Shown: positions 1 to 6,731, numbered from the stretch's first letter. The stretch is DNA of 7,906 nucleotides from Phycisphaerae bacterium (GCA_030602845.1 JAUVYZ010000088.1:1-7906), one strand, 5' to 3'. A program made the numbers and translations. The notes: generated from the letters alone by a model not told the origin.

Positions 1-203
1 TTAGTATATAGCCAGTTGAATACGTAAAGCATACATCTGTCGACTGGAGAGGCCTTAAACTCGCAGAGTCTATCATAAAGCTGCTCAGCTTGCCGGCCCT
101 TAAGATCGTCAATAGAATGGATGCCGATATTCTGCATATCCCGGGCAATAGTTTTACCAACGCCGGGAATTTGTTCTGATTCTTGTAAGCTGGATGATTC
201 CAT
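1..203 (-). CDS. Cdd1-type helix-hairpin-helix protein (partial, 3' end off the window)
   Basis: Sixty-seven codons are visible from an ATG at 203-201 on the minus strand; the gene runs off the left edge without a stop. The translation carries IPGVGKTIARDMQNIGI at residues 12-28, a helix-hairpin-helix core of the kind that contacts DNA backbones non-specifically. It is followed by SIDDLKG, AEQLYDRLCEF and PVDRCMLYVFNWLYT. That order matches the small 'pathogenicity locus' Cdd1 family (Pfam PF11731), whose members I recall as roughly 90 residues with no established biochemical role. The visible part is therefore most of the protein. No strong Shine-Dalgarno is seen just upstream; the ATG is chosen because the family motif begins a few residues after it. 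It is divergent from rpsO, with about 470 bp between the start codons. The family call is from memory of the motif. Confidence 0.8.
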   Translation of the reverse strand, partial: MESSSLQESEQIPGVGKTIARDMQNIGIHSIDDLKGRQAEQLYDRLCEFKASPVDRCMLYVFNWLYT

Positions 204-505
204 AGAAAGGTGCCACAGATATTATTCACCAAATACAATTCACTAATCACTATTTACCAATCACGAATTATCTGCCTTCTTAGTTGTGGGCCCCCGATGT
301 TAGCTGGTCTGTAATTATACCCTCTCTGTCAAAAACTGCAAGATTTAATCCTCACTAATCGAAATCAGTGTAAATCCGCGTATAATTTTTCATAGTGTTT
401 TTTGTGCCTTTTCGCGGCGAAAAATTCTCAGTGACTGAATTTTCACTTATGATTCATCCCCTTATTTGCCCTAAAAAGGCAGTCATTTTCCATTTTAACC
501 ATTTA
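204..505. repeat. Gene-free intergenic stretch with dispersed-repeat-like segments
   Basis: No coding region is supported here. Several segments look like short repeats scattered between genes in many environmental bacterial genomes. At 229-267 there is a run of near-tandem phrases (TTCACTAATCACTATTTACC, then AATCACGAATT). At 361-385 there is a phrase built around AAATCAGTGTAAATCCGCG, and at 400-418 one around GTGCCTTTTCGCGGC. An imperfect inverted repeat with one bulged A pairs 419-427 with 437-444. A small GCC/GGC hairpin lies near 468-480. Only one copy of each segment is present, so 'dispersed' is from memory of similar sequences, not shown here. Confidence 0.4.
314..341 (-). promoter_or_regulatory. 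Candidate sigma-70 promoter for the Cdd1-type gene
   Basis: Read on the minus strand, 319-314 is a perfect TATAAT. Sixteen bases upstream, 341-336 is TTGCAG, a weak -35. Transcription would start near 307 and give a leader of about 100 nt to the ATG at 203. The -10 is strong and the -35 poor, so this is a candidate only. Confidence 0.35.
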
Positions 506-521
506 TTATTGGAGAAAAGGC

Positions 522-550
522 TTGCAAACATGGTAATACCCGATTAGAAT
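522..550 (+). promoter_or_regulatory. Sigma-70 promoter for rpsO-pnp
   Basis: TTGCAA at 522-527 and TAGAAT at 545-550 are separated by 17 bases, a well-spaced sigma-70 pair. Transcription would begin near 557, leaving about 115 nt of leader before the S15 start at 673. A second perfect TATAAT at 566-571 has no good -35 at the right distance and is the alternative -10. Confidence 0.55.
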
Positions 551-651
551 GCAGAGTTTAAGTTTTATAATATAGAGTTTCTTGAAGTATATATTTCGTA
601 TCTGGCCAATTGTGAAGCGTGTCTCGAATGGAATGCGGGATACAGAGGACC

Positions 652-660
652 AGGAAAGGA
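652..660 (+). promoter_or_regulatory. Purine-rich ribosome binding site of rpsO, spaced unusually far
   Basis: AGGAAAGGA sits 12 bases before the ATG at 673, longer than the usual 5-9. Its first bases (650-653, CCAG) can pair with CTGG at 602-605, which would hide part of the site. S15 represses its own translation through leader structure in several bacteria, but this particular fold is only a suggestion. Confidence 0.5.
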
Positions 661-672
661 TTTGCCTGAAAA

Positions 673-939
673 ATGTTAGCCAAGCAGAAAAAAGAGAAAA
701 TAATCGGTGATTTTGAGACGCACGAGGGGGATACCGGCTCGCCCGAAGTGCAGATTGCACTATTGACGACAAGGATTAATGAACTTACCGAGCATCTCAA
801 GATTCATCGCAAAGACCACGCCTCGAGGCGAGGCCTGCTGAAAATGGTCGGGACCAGGTCGGCGCTGCTCAAGTATGTAAGCAGAAAAGACGTCAAGCGT
901 TATCAAGAAATTATATCCCGGCTCGGCTTAAGAAAGTAG
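673..939 (+). CDS. rpsO: 30S ribosomal protein S15
   Basis: The product is 88 residues, within one of the usual S15 length. S15 binds the central domain of 16S rRNA early in 30S assembly and contributes to bridges with the 50S subunit. The family signature is plain: [19 protein letters not shown] near residues 17-35, then [19 protein letters not shown] and the basic C-terminal helix ending SRLGLRK. The ATG is the only sensible start, since family homology begins at the first residues ([10 protein letters not shown]). It is followed after 65 bp by pnp, the classic rpsO-pnp order seen from Proteobacteria to Planctomycetes. The leader is long and may carry autoregulatory structure. Identification is secure. 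Confidence 0.98.
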   Translation: MLAKQKKEKIIGDFETHEGDTGSPEVQIALLTTRINELTEHLKIHRKDHASRRGLLKMVGTRSALLKYVSRKDVKRYQEIISRLGLRK

Positions 940-943
940 ATGA

Positions 944-988
944 GTCCAGCACTAAAAGAGCTTCGCTCAGCCGTTTTTAATGCTGGAC
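944..988 (+). promoter_or_regulatory. Long interrupted hairpin between rpsO and pnp
   Basis: GTCCAGCA (944-951) pairs with TGCTGGAC (981-988). One C/A mismatch (952/980) follows, then TAAAA (953-957) with TTTTA (975-979), and a possible G.T pair. The apical loop holds a second small stem, GAGC/GCTC (958-961 with 965-968). No T-run follows, so it is not a normal intrinsic terminator. In E. coli this same gap holds an RNase III-cleaved hairpin through which PNPase represses its own mRNA. The structure is seen here; the matching function is inferred from position. Confidence 0.6.
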
Positions 989-1004
989 GGATAGAGGAAA
1001 GTGT

Positions 1005-3197
1005 ATGTTCGATGTATGTAGAGTGGAAAGACAAATTGGGGGCAGAACTTTATCAATCGAAACCGGCAAAATTGCCAAGCAAGCAGACGGAGCAGTTGTA
1101 GTTCAATACGGCGATACCATCGTTCTTGTGGCGGCGGTAACGGCGCCGCCAAGATTCGAGGATATTGATTTTTTCCCGCTGAGTGTTGAATATCGCGAGA
1201 AGCACAGTGCAGCGGGAAAATTTCCGGGCGGCTTTATTAAACGCGAGGGAAGGCCGAGCACTAAGGAAACCCTGACGGCAAGGCAGATTGACAGGCCGAT
1301 TCGCCCCTTGTTTCCAGACGGTTACCTCCAGGAAGTGCAGATCACAGCGAATGTTTTAAGTGCGGACAAGGAAAATGACCCCGATATCCTGGCAATGATA
1401 GGTGCCAGTACGGCACTTACCATAAGCAGGATTCCCTTCTTAGGGCCGATTGGGGCCTGCAGATTGGGCAGGGTAAACGGGGAATTCGTAGTCAATCCCA
1501 CGCATAAGCAGATTGCCGACGGAGACCTGAACCTGCTGCTCGGCGGCCGCAAAGAAGCGATAAATATGATTGAAGTCGGCGCTAAGCAACTGTCGGAAAA
1601 GGTTATCGCTGATGCTATCGCAACGGCACAAAAAACAGTCACTCAGGTTTGTGAAATGATAGAAGAGCTTCGAGAGAAGGTCGGCGTCGAAAAGGAAATC
1701 CCACTTGTGGAAGCCGACGACCAGCTCCTGTCAGAAATTCGTTCGCAGATATCAGATAAACTATACGAGCTCAAGCAAACGCCGGGCAAGCAGGAGCGTA
1801 ACACGGCTATCGATGAACTACGTGAGCAGGTTATGACCCAATACTGTCCTGATGAGGACAGTCCGCAGTTGCAAAATGAGGCTGCTCCCAAATACAACAA
1901 GGCAATGGTCAAGCGAATCCTTGGAAAGATTGAGGGCGAGGTCGTTAAGAAATTGCTTTTAGAAGGTAAACGGGCCGACGGAAGAGGCTATAATGATATA
2001 CGTCAAATTGCGTGCGAAGTAGGTATTTTACCCAGGACTCACGGCTCAGCATTATTTACGCGAGGCGAAACGCAGTCGCTGGTGAGCGTAACGCTTGGCA
2101 CTATCAGGGATGCGCAGATTATAGACGGCTTATTGGATGAGTACACTCAAAACTTTACCCTGCATTACAATTTTCCGCCGTATTCTGTCGGCGAGGTCCG
2201 CCCGATGCGCGGGCCTGGCAGAAGAGAAATAGGGCACGGGGTTCTTGCAGAAAAGGCATTGGTACAGGTAAGACCGCCGGACGATGAATTCGCTTATACC
2301 ATCAGGGTAATCTCGGATATTACAGAATCGAACGGCTCCAGCTCAATGGCTTCGGTCTGCGGCGGAATATTAGCTCTAATGGACGCAGGCGTTCCAATCA
2401 CAAAACCCGTTGCCGGCATATCAATCGGTATGATTAGTGACGAAAGTGGCCGATACGAGCTGATTACCGATATACTTGGTGAAGAAGACCACTTCGGAGA
2501 AATGGATTTCAAAGTTGCCGGCACTGTTGACGGTATTACGGCGATACAACTGGATATAAAAGCTGAGGGTCTGGCACATAATATTATGGTCGAGGCATTG
2601 GAGCGGGCAAAAACGGCTCGGCTGGAGATTCTGAAGATTATGGCCCAGGCCATTAGCGAACCCAGGCCTGAATTAAGTAAGTATGCACCGAAGCTGATAA
2701 GTATCGAAATCGACCCTGAGTTTATCGGCAAAGTAATCGGTCCGGGCGGCAAGATGATTAAGAGTATTCAGGAGCAGACCGACACAACCATCGAAATCGA
2801 AGAGGATGGGACTATTTATATAAGCTGTGTCGGCGGCGACGGCCACCTCAAGGCAAAAGAGATTATTGAAGCAATGACGCAGCCGCCGGTAGTGGGGCGG
2901 ATATATCCGCAATCCAGAGTGGTGTCTGTGAAAGACTTTGGAATATTTGTTGAAATCATACCGGGTGTTGAAGGCCTGTGCCATATTAGCGAACTAAGCG
3001 ATGGTTTCGTAAAAAACGCCGGCGATGTTTGCAAAGTAGGCGATTTGATACCGGTAAAATTATTATTGATTGACGACCAGGACAGATTAAAACTTTCTCG
3101 CAAAGCTGCTCTTGCTGAGTTTAAAAAGAAGGCCGAACTGAAGCCGGTAGGTAAAAATAATAATACTGGTGGGGGTGGGCAGACCAAAAAAGATTAG
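1005..3197 (+). CDS. pnp: Polynucleotide phosphorylase (polyribonucleotide nucleotidyltransferase)
   Basis: This 730-residue cytoplasmic enzyme degrades RNA 3' to 5' with phosphate, releasing nucleoside diphosphates, and can run in reverse to add tails. It works as a trimer, often with RNase E or helicase partners. The domain order is complete. The first RNase PH-like domain carries FPGGFIKREGRPSTKETL and RQIDRPIRPLFPDGY. A helical linker region spans about 240-320. The second RNase PH domain keeps the catalytic residues equivalent to E. coli D486, D492 and K494, here D495, D501 and K503. A KH domain has GKVIGPGGK at 575-583, and an S1 domain spans about 630-700. The tail is short and rich in Asn, Gly and Lys. 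GAGGA at 994-998 is well placed for the ATG. Length and motifs are normal, so the enzyme should be active. Confidence 0.98.
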   Translation: MFDVCRVERQIGGRTLSIETGKIAKQADGAVVVQYGDTIVLVAAVTAPPRFEDIDFFPLSVEYREKHSAAGKFPGGFIKREGRPSTKETLTARQIDRPIRPLFPDGYLQEVQITANVLSADKENDPDILAMIGASTALTISRIPFLGPIGACRLGRVNGEFVVNPTHKQIADGDLNLLLGGRKEAINMIEVGAKQLSEKVIADAIATAQKTVTQVCEMIEELREKVGVEKEIPLVEADDQLLSEIRSQISDKLYELKQTPGKQERNTAIDELREQVMTQYCPDEDSPQLQNEAAPKYNKAMVKRILGKIEGEVVKKLLLEGKRADGRGYNDIRQIACEVGILPRTHGSALFTRGETQSLVSVTLGTIRDAQIIDGLLDEYTQNFTLHYNFPPYSVGEVRPMRGPGRREIGHGVLAEKALVQVRPPDDEFAYTIRVISDITESNGSSSMASVCGGILALMDAGVPITKPVAGISIGMISDESGRYELITDILGEEDHFGEMDFKVAGTVDGITAIQLDIKAEGLAHNIMVEALERAKTARLEILKIMAQAISEPRPELSKYAPKLISIEIDPEFIGKVIGPGGKMIKSIQEQTDTTIEIEEDGTIYISCVGGDGHLKAKEIIEAMTQPPVVGRIYPQSRVVSVKDFGIFVEIIPGVEGLCHISELSDGFVKNAGDVCKVGDLIPVKLLLIDDQDRLKLSRKAALAEFKKKAELKPVGKNNNTGGGGQTKKD

Positions 3198-3226
3198 CCG
3201 CAGAGGACACGAAGAACGCCGAGAAA
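3198..3226. repeat. Dispersed-repeat-like segment between pnp and the kinase
   Basis: Directly after the pnp stop lies a segment of the form CCGCAGAGGACACGAAGAAC followed by GCCGAGAAA. It resembles an intergenic repeat common in environmental bacterial genomes (variants on 'CCGCAGAGGACGCAGAGAA'). It is present once in this window. It sits inside the stretch that stays open in the kinase frame upstream of its GTG. Confidence 0.4.
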
Positions 3227-3256
3227 ACATTAAAATTAAAGTCAGCGAACTCGACG

Positions 3257-3976
3257 GTGAAAATAGGTGTTGAAGAATTAGGCAAGTTGACGGGTGAGCT
3301 TGCCCACGAGATTAAAAATCCCTTATCGACTATCAAAATTAATCTGAAGCTGATAGCCGAAGAGTTGGAGGGTGTAAATCGTGCCGGAGCCGACCAGGCG
3401 GGCCGGGAAGACAGCACCCGGAGGTTCACAAGGGCGCTGAGGAAAATAGCTGTTATACAAAAAGAAACGGACAGACTTGAGCAGATTCTCGACAGCTTTC
3501 TGTGCTATATTGGCAGGACCGAATTACAGCTGGCAAGTGTTGACATAAGCTTGCTTATCAGTGATATGATTGATTTTTATTCACCCCAGGCGCACAGCCA
3601 TTCGATAATCATCCGACAACAATTGTATGACAGGCCCCTTGTTTGCAAGGCCGACGAAGGTATGCTAAAACAAGCAATATTGAATCTGTTTATTAACGCC
3701 CGGCAGGCTATGAGCGATGGGGGGGAGCTGCTAATCAGGACATACCGACGAAAGAAAGATGCGGTGATTCAAATTAGCGATACCGGCAGTGGTATCGCCC
3801 CTGACAAATTGCCGCACATTTTCGATGCTTATTATTCGTCTCGGCCGCAGGGCAGTGGGTTAGGCCTGCCGACGGCGAAGAAGATTGTAGAGGCACATAA
3901 TGGTACAATAGCCGTTGACAGTGAGCCGGGCAAAGGAACATCATTTACTATAAGATTACCACTCCAGACGCAGTAA
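3257..3976 (+). CDS. NtrB-like soluble histidine kinase without a sensor domain
   Basis: The 239-residue product is only a kinase core. The H-box HEIKNPLS places the phosphorylated histidine at residue 17. A hydrophilic insert rich in charged residues (about 34-56) splits the two dimerisation helices. The N-box is NLFINARQAM (Asn147), G1 is DTGSGIAP from residue 175, G2 GSGLGL is at 199-204, and G3 GKGTSF is at 225-230. No transmembrane, PAS or GAF domain precedes it. The start is GTG at 3257; no ATG, GTG or TTG lies in frame between the stop at 3161 and this codon, and no clear Shine-Dalgarno precedes it. It begins 59 bp after pnp and ends 12 bp before its response-regulator partner, so it is probably in the same transcript. 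The input signal is unknown and may come from a partner protein. The split-helix style recalls planctomycete NtrB-like kinases (inference). Confidence 0.9.
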   Translation: MKIGVEELGKLTGELAHEIKNPLSTIKINLKLIAEELEGVNRAGADQAGREDSTRRFTRALRKIAVIQKETDRLEQILDSFLCYIGRTELQLASVDISLLISDMIDFYSPQAHSHSIIIRQQLYDRPLVCKADEGMLKQAILNLFINARQAMSDGGELLIRTYRRKKDAVIQISDTGSGIAPDKLPHIFDAYYSSRPQGSGLGLPTAKKIVEAHNGTIAVDSEPGKGTSFTIRLPLQTQ

Positions 3977-3988
3977 GGTGTCAATTTG

Positions 3989-5365
3989 ATGAGTAGTGAT
4001 ACTGTAGTTTTGGTTGTTGACGACGAGCGTGACCACGCCGACGGAATTGCCGAGGCGCTTGAGAATTTGTACACAAAGCGCGCAAAGACAATTGCTGTTT
4101 ACAGTGGCAAAGACGCTCTGGAAATCCTCCGCGAGCAAACAGTTGATGTTGTTGTTACCGATTTGAAATTGGGCGGTGATATTGACGGTCTGGCCATACT
4201 CGAAGAGGCCAAAAAGCATAATGGCAGGACGGAAGTGATTTTAATAACCGCTTATGCAACCATTGATACCTGTAAGGAAGCTATAAGGCGGGGGGCATAC
4301 GATTATCTTGTCAAGCCGATTGATATTGGCCAGCTTCGTACACTCGTGGGCCAGGCGAGCCGAAAAGCTTCGTCTGCAATTCAGCGTGAGCAGCAGAAGC
4401 CCGCAACGGGCAAAGAGCGTTTCGAATTCGAGGGTGTGCGGGGCACAAACCCCGCAATGGAAGGAATATTCGAGGTGCTGCGGCGTGTGGCGCCGACCAA
4501 TATATCCGTTTTGATTGAAGGCGAATCCGGGACAGGCAAGGAGCTGCTGGCAAGGGCGATTCACAACAATTCACAGCGCCGGGGCAAGCCATTCAGGCCG
4601 ATAAATTGTGCTGGCCTGAGCGAAACTTTACTCGAGAGTGAATTGTTCGGCCACGTCAAAGGTGCCTTTACCGGCGCAACCGGCGACAGAAAGGGATTGT
4701 TCGAGGTAGCTGATAAAGGGACACTGCTCCTGGATGAAATCGGTGATATGGCGCCGAATTGTCAGGCCAAACTGCTGCGTGTCATCGAAGATGGTATCGT
4801 TATACCGGTGGGCTCCCATAAACCGACCGTAGTGGATGTCCGCATCATCAGCGCAACAAACCAGGATTTGACGGAGCTTATAGAACAGAAGCGATTCAGG
4901 CAGGATTTGTACTTTAGAATCAAGGGGGTGAACATTTCTGTGCCGGCCCTGCGCGACAGGGCGGAGGATATGCCGGCTCTTACGGAATATTTTCTCGAAG
5001 AAGCCACTGTGGAAATCGGCTCGGCGGTTACCGGCATAGCGGAAGCGGCGCAGACGGCCCTTACGAGCTATGACTGGCCTGGTAACATTCGCCAGCTTCG
5101 AAACTGTATCAGAACGATGGTTGTAATGTGCGACAGGGACAAGCTTGATTTGCAGGACATACCGCCTGAAATAGCACAGAGGCGGCAGTTGCTCCCCGGC
5201 AGCCGGGCGCCGGGAGATTTAGCGGGCGTGTCGCTGAATGAGCTGGAAAAACAGGCTATCATCGACACATTGGCGAAAACGAAAGGCAACCGCGAAAAAG
5301 CCGCAAAAATCCTCGGCATCGGCGAAAGAACACTATACCGCAAAATAAAAGAATACAACCTCTAA
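3989..5365 (+). CDS. NtrC-family sigma-54-dependent response regulator
   Basis: A 458-residue transcriptional activator in three parts. The receiver domain (about 1-120) has acidic residues D11 and D12, phosphoacceptor D58, T87 and K109. The AAA+ domain (about 145-380) has Walker A GESGTGKE at 178-185, GAFTGA at 225-230 (the loop that touches sigma-54), and Walker B LLLDE at 246-250. A Fis-type helix-turn-helix spans about 434-455. All parts are intact, so phosphorylation by the kinase just upstream should drive ATP-dependent opening of sigma-54 promoters. The ATG at 3989 is preferred over the TTG one codon earlier because AAGGTG at 3975-3980, overlapping the kinase stop, is spaced 8 bases from it. 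That overlap suggests coupled translation. No target promoter is recognised in the window. Confidence 0.95.
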   Translation: MSSDTVVLVVDDERDHADGIAEALENLYTKRAKTIAVYSGKDALEILREQTVDVVVTDLKLGGDIDGLAILEEAKKHNGRTEVILITAYATIDTCKEAIRRGAYDYLVKPIDIGQLRTLVGQASRKASSAIQREQQKPATGKERFEFEGVRGTNPAMEGIFEVLRRVAPTNISVLIEGESGTGKELLARAIHNNSQRRGKPFRPINCAGLSETLLESELFGHVKGAFTGATGDRKGLFEVADKGTLLLDEIGDMAPNCQAKLLRVIEDGIVIPVGSHKPTVVDVRIISATNQDLTELIEQKRFRQDLYFRIKGVNISVPALRDRAEDMPALTEYFLEEATVEIGSAVTGIAEAAQTALTSYDWPGNIRQLRNCIRTMVVMCDRDKLDLQDIPPEIAQRRQLLPGSRAPGDLAGVSLNELEKQAIIDTLAKTKGNREKAAKILGIGERTLYRKIKEYNL

Positions 5366-5400
5366 ACGTGTTCCGATGTCCCCCCCTCGCCTCAATGCCT

Positions 5401-5428
5401 GTTAGCCCCCGGCACTGTCGGGGGTGCC
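5401..5428. terminator. GC-rich hairpin after the regulator gene (possible transcript end)
   Basis: CCCCCG (5406-5411) pairs with CGGGGG (5419-5424) around a 7-base loop, 40 bp after the regulator stop. A competing pairing joins GGCAC (5411-5415) with GTGCC (5424-5428). No T-run follows, so a Rho-independent terminator is doubtful; it may instead protect a 3' end or be a repeat palindrome. The left edge, GTTAGCC at 5401-5407, is identical to the core of the attC site at 6785-6791. Confidence 0.4.
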
Positions 5429-5503
5429 TCGCCAACCCGCATGACAAAGCTTACTTGCTACAGCTTAGGGTGAGAGAGTTGTCGTTTAGTTGTTAATATT
5501 TGG

Positions 5504-5532
5504 TTGACGGAATTAGCTTTTATATGTATTGT
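5504..5532 (+). promoter_or_regulatory. Candidate sigma-70 promoter for the accessory genes
   Basis: TTGACG (5504-5509) and TATTGT (5527-5532) are 17 bases apart. This gives a strong -35 and a moderate -10, with a start near 5539 and a 75 nt leader to the ATG at 5614. It lies in the AT-rich stretch where the sequence character changes, so it may have arrived with the accessory genes. Confidence 0.4.
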
Positions 5533-5576
5533 ATTTGCTGCGGGAATGTCGCATTTTATTTCCGGTAGACTAAATT

Positions 5577-5610
5577 GCTAACAAAAGTGTTTTGTACTAT
5601 TATTTTAAGC
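5577..5610 (+). other. Short inverted-repeat element before the membrane-protein gene, possible attC remnant
   Basis: ACAAAA (5581-5586) and TTTTGT (5590-5595) form a perfect hairpin with a GTG loop. It is flanked by GCTAAC at 5577-5582 and TTAAGC at 5605-5610. The CTAACAA...TTGT arrangement echoes the arms of the clear attC at 6732-6791, but the right half is spaced differently and no proper core (GTTRRRY) is present. A degraded site or a simple leader hairpin are both possible. Confidence 0.25.
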
Positions 5611-5613
5611 ATC

Positions 5614-6276
5614 ATGGAAAATGAGATTATTACTGAAATGGCAAGGAGGTTATTCCAAGAATCTGTCTTGAAAAACTGGCAATTCTATGCTCTTGTAATT
5701 CTACTTAGTTTCGTTGGGTCAGTTATTGCTAGTTATGTATCTAGTTATGCTAGAAAGAGAGGTGAGCATTTAGCGACAAAAGCGGATCTTGACCAAATCA
5801 TGTCTCAGGTTAAATCAACTACCGAACTCACAGAAAAGATCAGAAATGATATTGAACATCAGGTTTGGCACAAGCAACAGATAGAGACCATAAAGCGAGA
5901 TAAACTTGAAGAATATCTTGTCAACATCTACTCTGCCAAAGAGAACCTAAGTTGCAAGATGAGAAATCAACTTCTAAACGGGAATGAACAAGAAGATGTG
6001 TATGCTAAAAACAAGGCTGACACGCTCCAAAGCTTGTATTTTCCGGAGTTGAAAGAAGAGCACTCAATATTCCTGAATCGACATGCAGATTTTGTTGAAT
6101 GGTTGGCTAAAGGCTTAATGGAATTAGTAGATAAAAGGAATGCTGGTGAGCCAACACCAGTTATTAGCCGCGAGCATATGAGTGAATACTCTAATCTATT
6201 AAATGGAATGAATGCCGCAGTATTAGTCATTGAACAAAGGGCTGCTGACATCGCAGCGAATCTAAATAAAGCTTAA
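5614..6276 (+). CDS. Single-pass membrane protein with coiled-coil-like cytoplasmic region, function unknown
   Basis: The product is 220 residues. A short amphipathic N-terminus leads to one hydrophobic segment at about 24-44 (YALVILLSFVGSVIASYV). A basic stop-transfer stretch YARKRGEHLATKADLDQ follows, then a charged, probably coiled-coil helix (about 60-110) and a helical C-terminal half. The 'GEHLATKADL' phrase directly after the membrane segment recalls small uncharacterised proteins often met in integron cassettes and mobile DNA (from memory). No function is known. The ATG at 5614 is preferred over the TTG at 5575, which would only prepend a weak hydrophobic stretch through a hairpin; neither has a clear Shine-Dalgarno. 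Its stop codon lies inside GCTTAAC, an attC-half-like heptamer, and the next gene starts 12 bp later. Base use is clearly more AT-rich than in pnp and the regulator. Confidence 0.75.
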   Translation: MENEIITEMARRLFQESVLKNWQFYALVILLSFVGSVIASYVSSYARKRGEHLATKADLDQIMSQVKSTTELTEKIRNDIEHQVWHKQQIETIKRDKLEEYLVNIYSAKENLSCKMRNQLLNGNEQEDVYAKNKADTLQSLYFPELKEEHSIFLNRHADFVEWLAKGLMELVDKRNAGEPTPVISREHMSEYSNLLNGMNAAVLVIEQRAADIAANLNKA

Positions 6277-6277
6277 C
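6271..6277 (+). other. attC R''-like heptamer overlapping a stop codon
   Basis: GCTTAAC fits the R'' consensus RYYYAAC and contains the TAA of the membrane-protein gene. The clear cassette downstream has its TAA at the same place in its own R'' (GGCTAAC, 7525-7531). The expected partner, TTAAGC, is found at 5605-5610, four bases before that gene's ATG. The rest of an attC is missing, because the next gene starts at 6289. Confidence 0.3.
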
Positions 6278-6288
6278 AAGAGGCATCA

Positions 6289-6696
6289 ATGAATATCTTT
6301 AAGAAGATGTTTACAGCAAAGGAGGTCAAAAAGGTATTGGCGGCTTTGAACCTCCTAGAATCGCATTTCGATGACTGCATATTTTTGTTTGAAACAGTTA
6401 AGCAAAAAGCTGAGCAAATAACACTAAACGACCAGAATCGTGCGATTCATGCTATTAAGGTTTTGAAAGTTACCCCGCAAAATGTGGCGATTGTAAACAT
6501 CATGGAAGCCGCATATGATTGTTTGCTGTCTGGAGACTATCACATTCGTAGAGGAGCATTGCTTGATTCAGGTGAGGAAATCAGGAGAATATCCCATATC
6601 GCTACGGAGATGCTTATTGCAGATGGATACATCAGCCATGAGGAAGCTGATAAATATAGAGCGGATGTATCAGAGGCAATAGCAGGGTCGGGGTAG
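6289..6696 (+). CDS. Small soluble helical protein, no recognised family
   Basis: A 135-residue product read from an ATG with a good Shine-Dalgarno (AAGAGG, 6278-6283, 5 bases before the start). The N-terminus is basic and amphipathic (MNIFKKMFTAKEVKKVLAAL). The rest reads as alternating helices with no membrane segment, signal peptide or catalytic motif that I recognise; it ends SEAIAGSG. Cysteines at 30 and 78 are isolated. The gene follows the membrane protein by 12 bp, so the two are probably co-translated and may act together. An 8-bp hairpin with one T.G pair and a TAAG loop (6292-6299 with 6304-6311) covers its first codons and could limit translation. It is followed at 6732 by an attC site. 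I cannot assign a function. Confidence 0.7.
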   Translation: MNIFKKMFTAKEVKKVLAALNLLESHFDDCIFLFETVKQKAEQITLNDQNRAIHAIKVLKVTPQNVAIVNIMEAAYDCLLSGDYHIRRGALLDSGEEIRRISHIATEMLIADGYISHEEADKYRADVSEAIAGSG

Positions 6697-6731
6697 ATCT
6701 GTTAAATAGAATGGGTTTATCTTTATAAAAT

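Noticed and set aside
314..332. Minus-strand TTGACA (332-327) with TATAAT (319-314) as one promoter
   Set aside because: Only 7 bases separate them, far too few; the TATAAT needs a different -35.
506..800. Two minus-strand open frames over the rpsO leader and start
   Set aside because: They are shadows of rpsO and its leader with no family signature or ribosome binding site.
2294..2752. A 152-codon minus-strand frame inside pnp
   Set aside because: It is antisense to the fully conserved second RNase PH and KH region of PNPase, and its composition is that of a shadow frame.
3183..3197. A six-A run at the end of pnp that could shift ribosomes by -1 into the kinase frame
   Set aside because: The A-run is in the wrong phase for the usual A AAA AAG slip site, and no downstream stimulator is evident. 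A fused PNPase-kinase is unlikely.
3986..3988. TTG as start of the response regulator
   Set aside because: The adjacent ATG at 3989 is better spaced from AAGGTG and fits family N-termini.
5361..5407. GGCTAAC ... GTTTAGA on the minus strand as an attC
   Set aside because: The interior has no palindromic arms or central stem and the length is too short, so the matching ends are probably chance.
5575..5613. TTG at 5575 as start of the membrane-protein gene
   Set aside because: The extra 13 residues run through a hairpin and show no conserved character or ribosome binding site; the ATG at 5614 is the simpler start.
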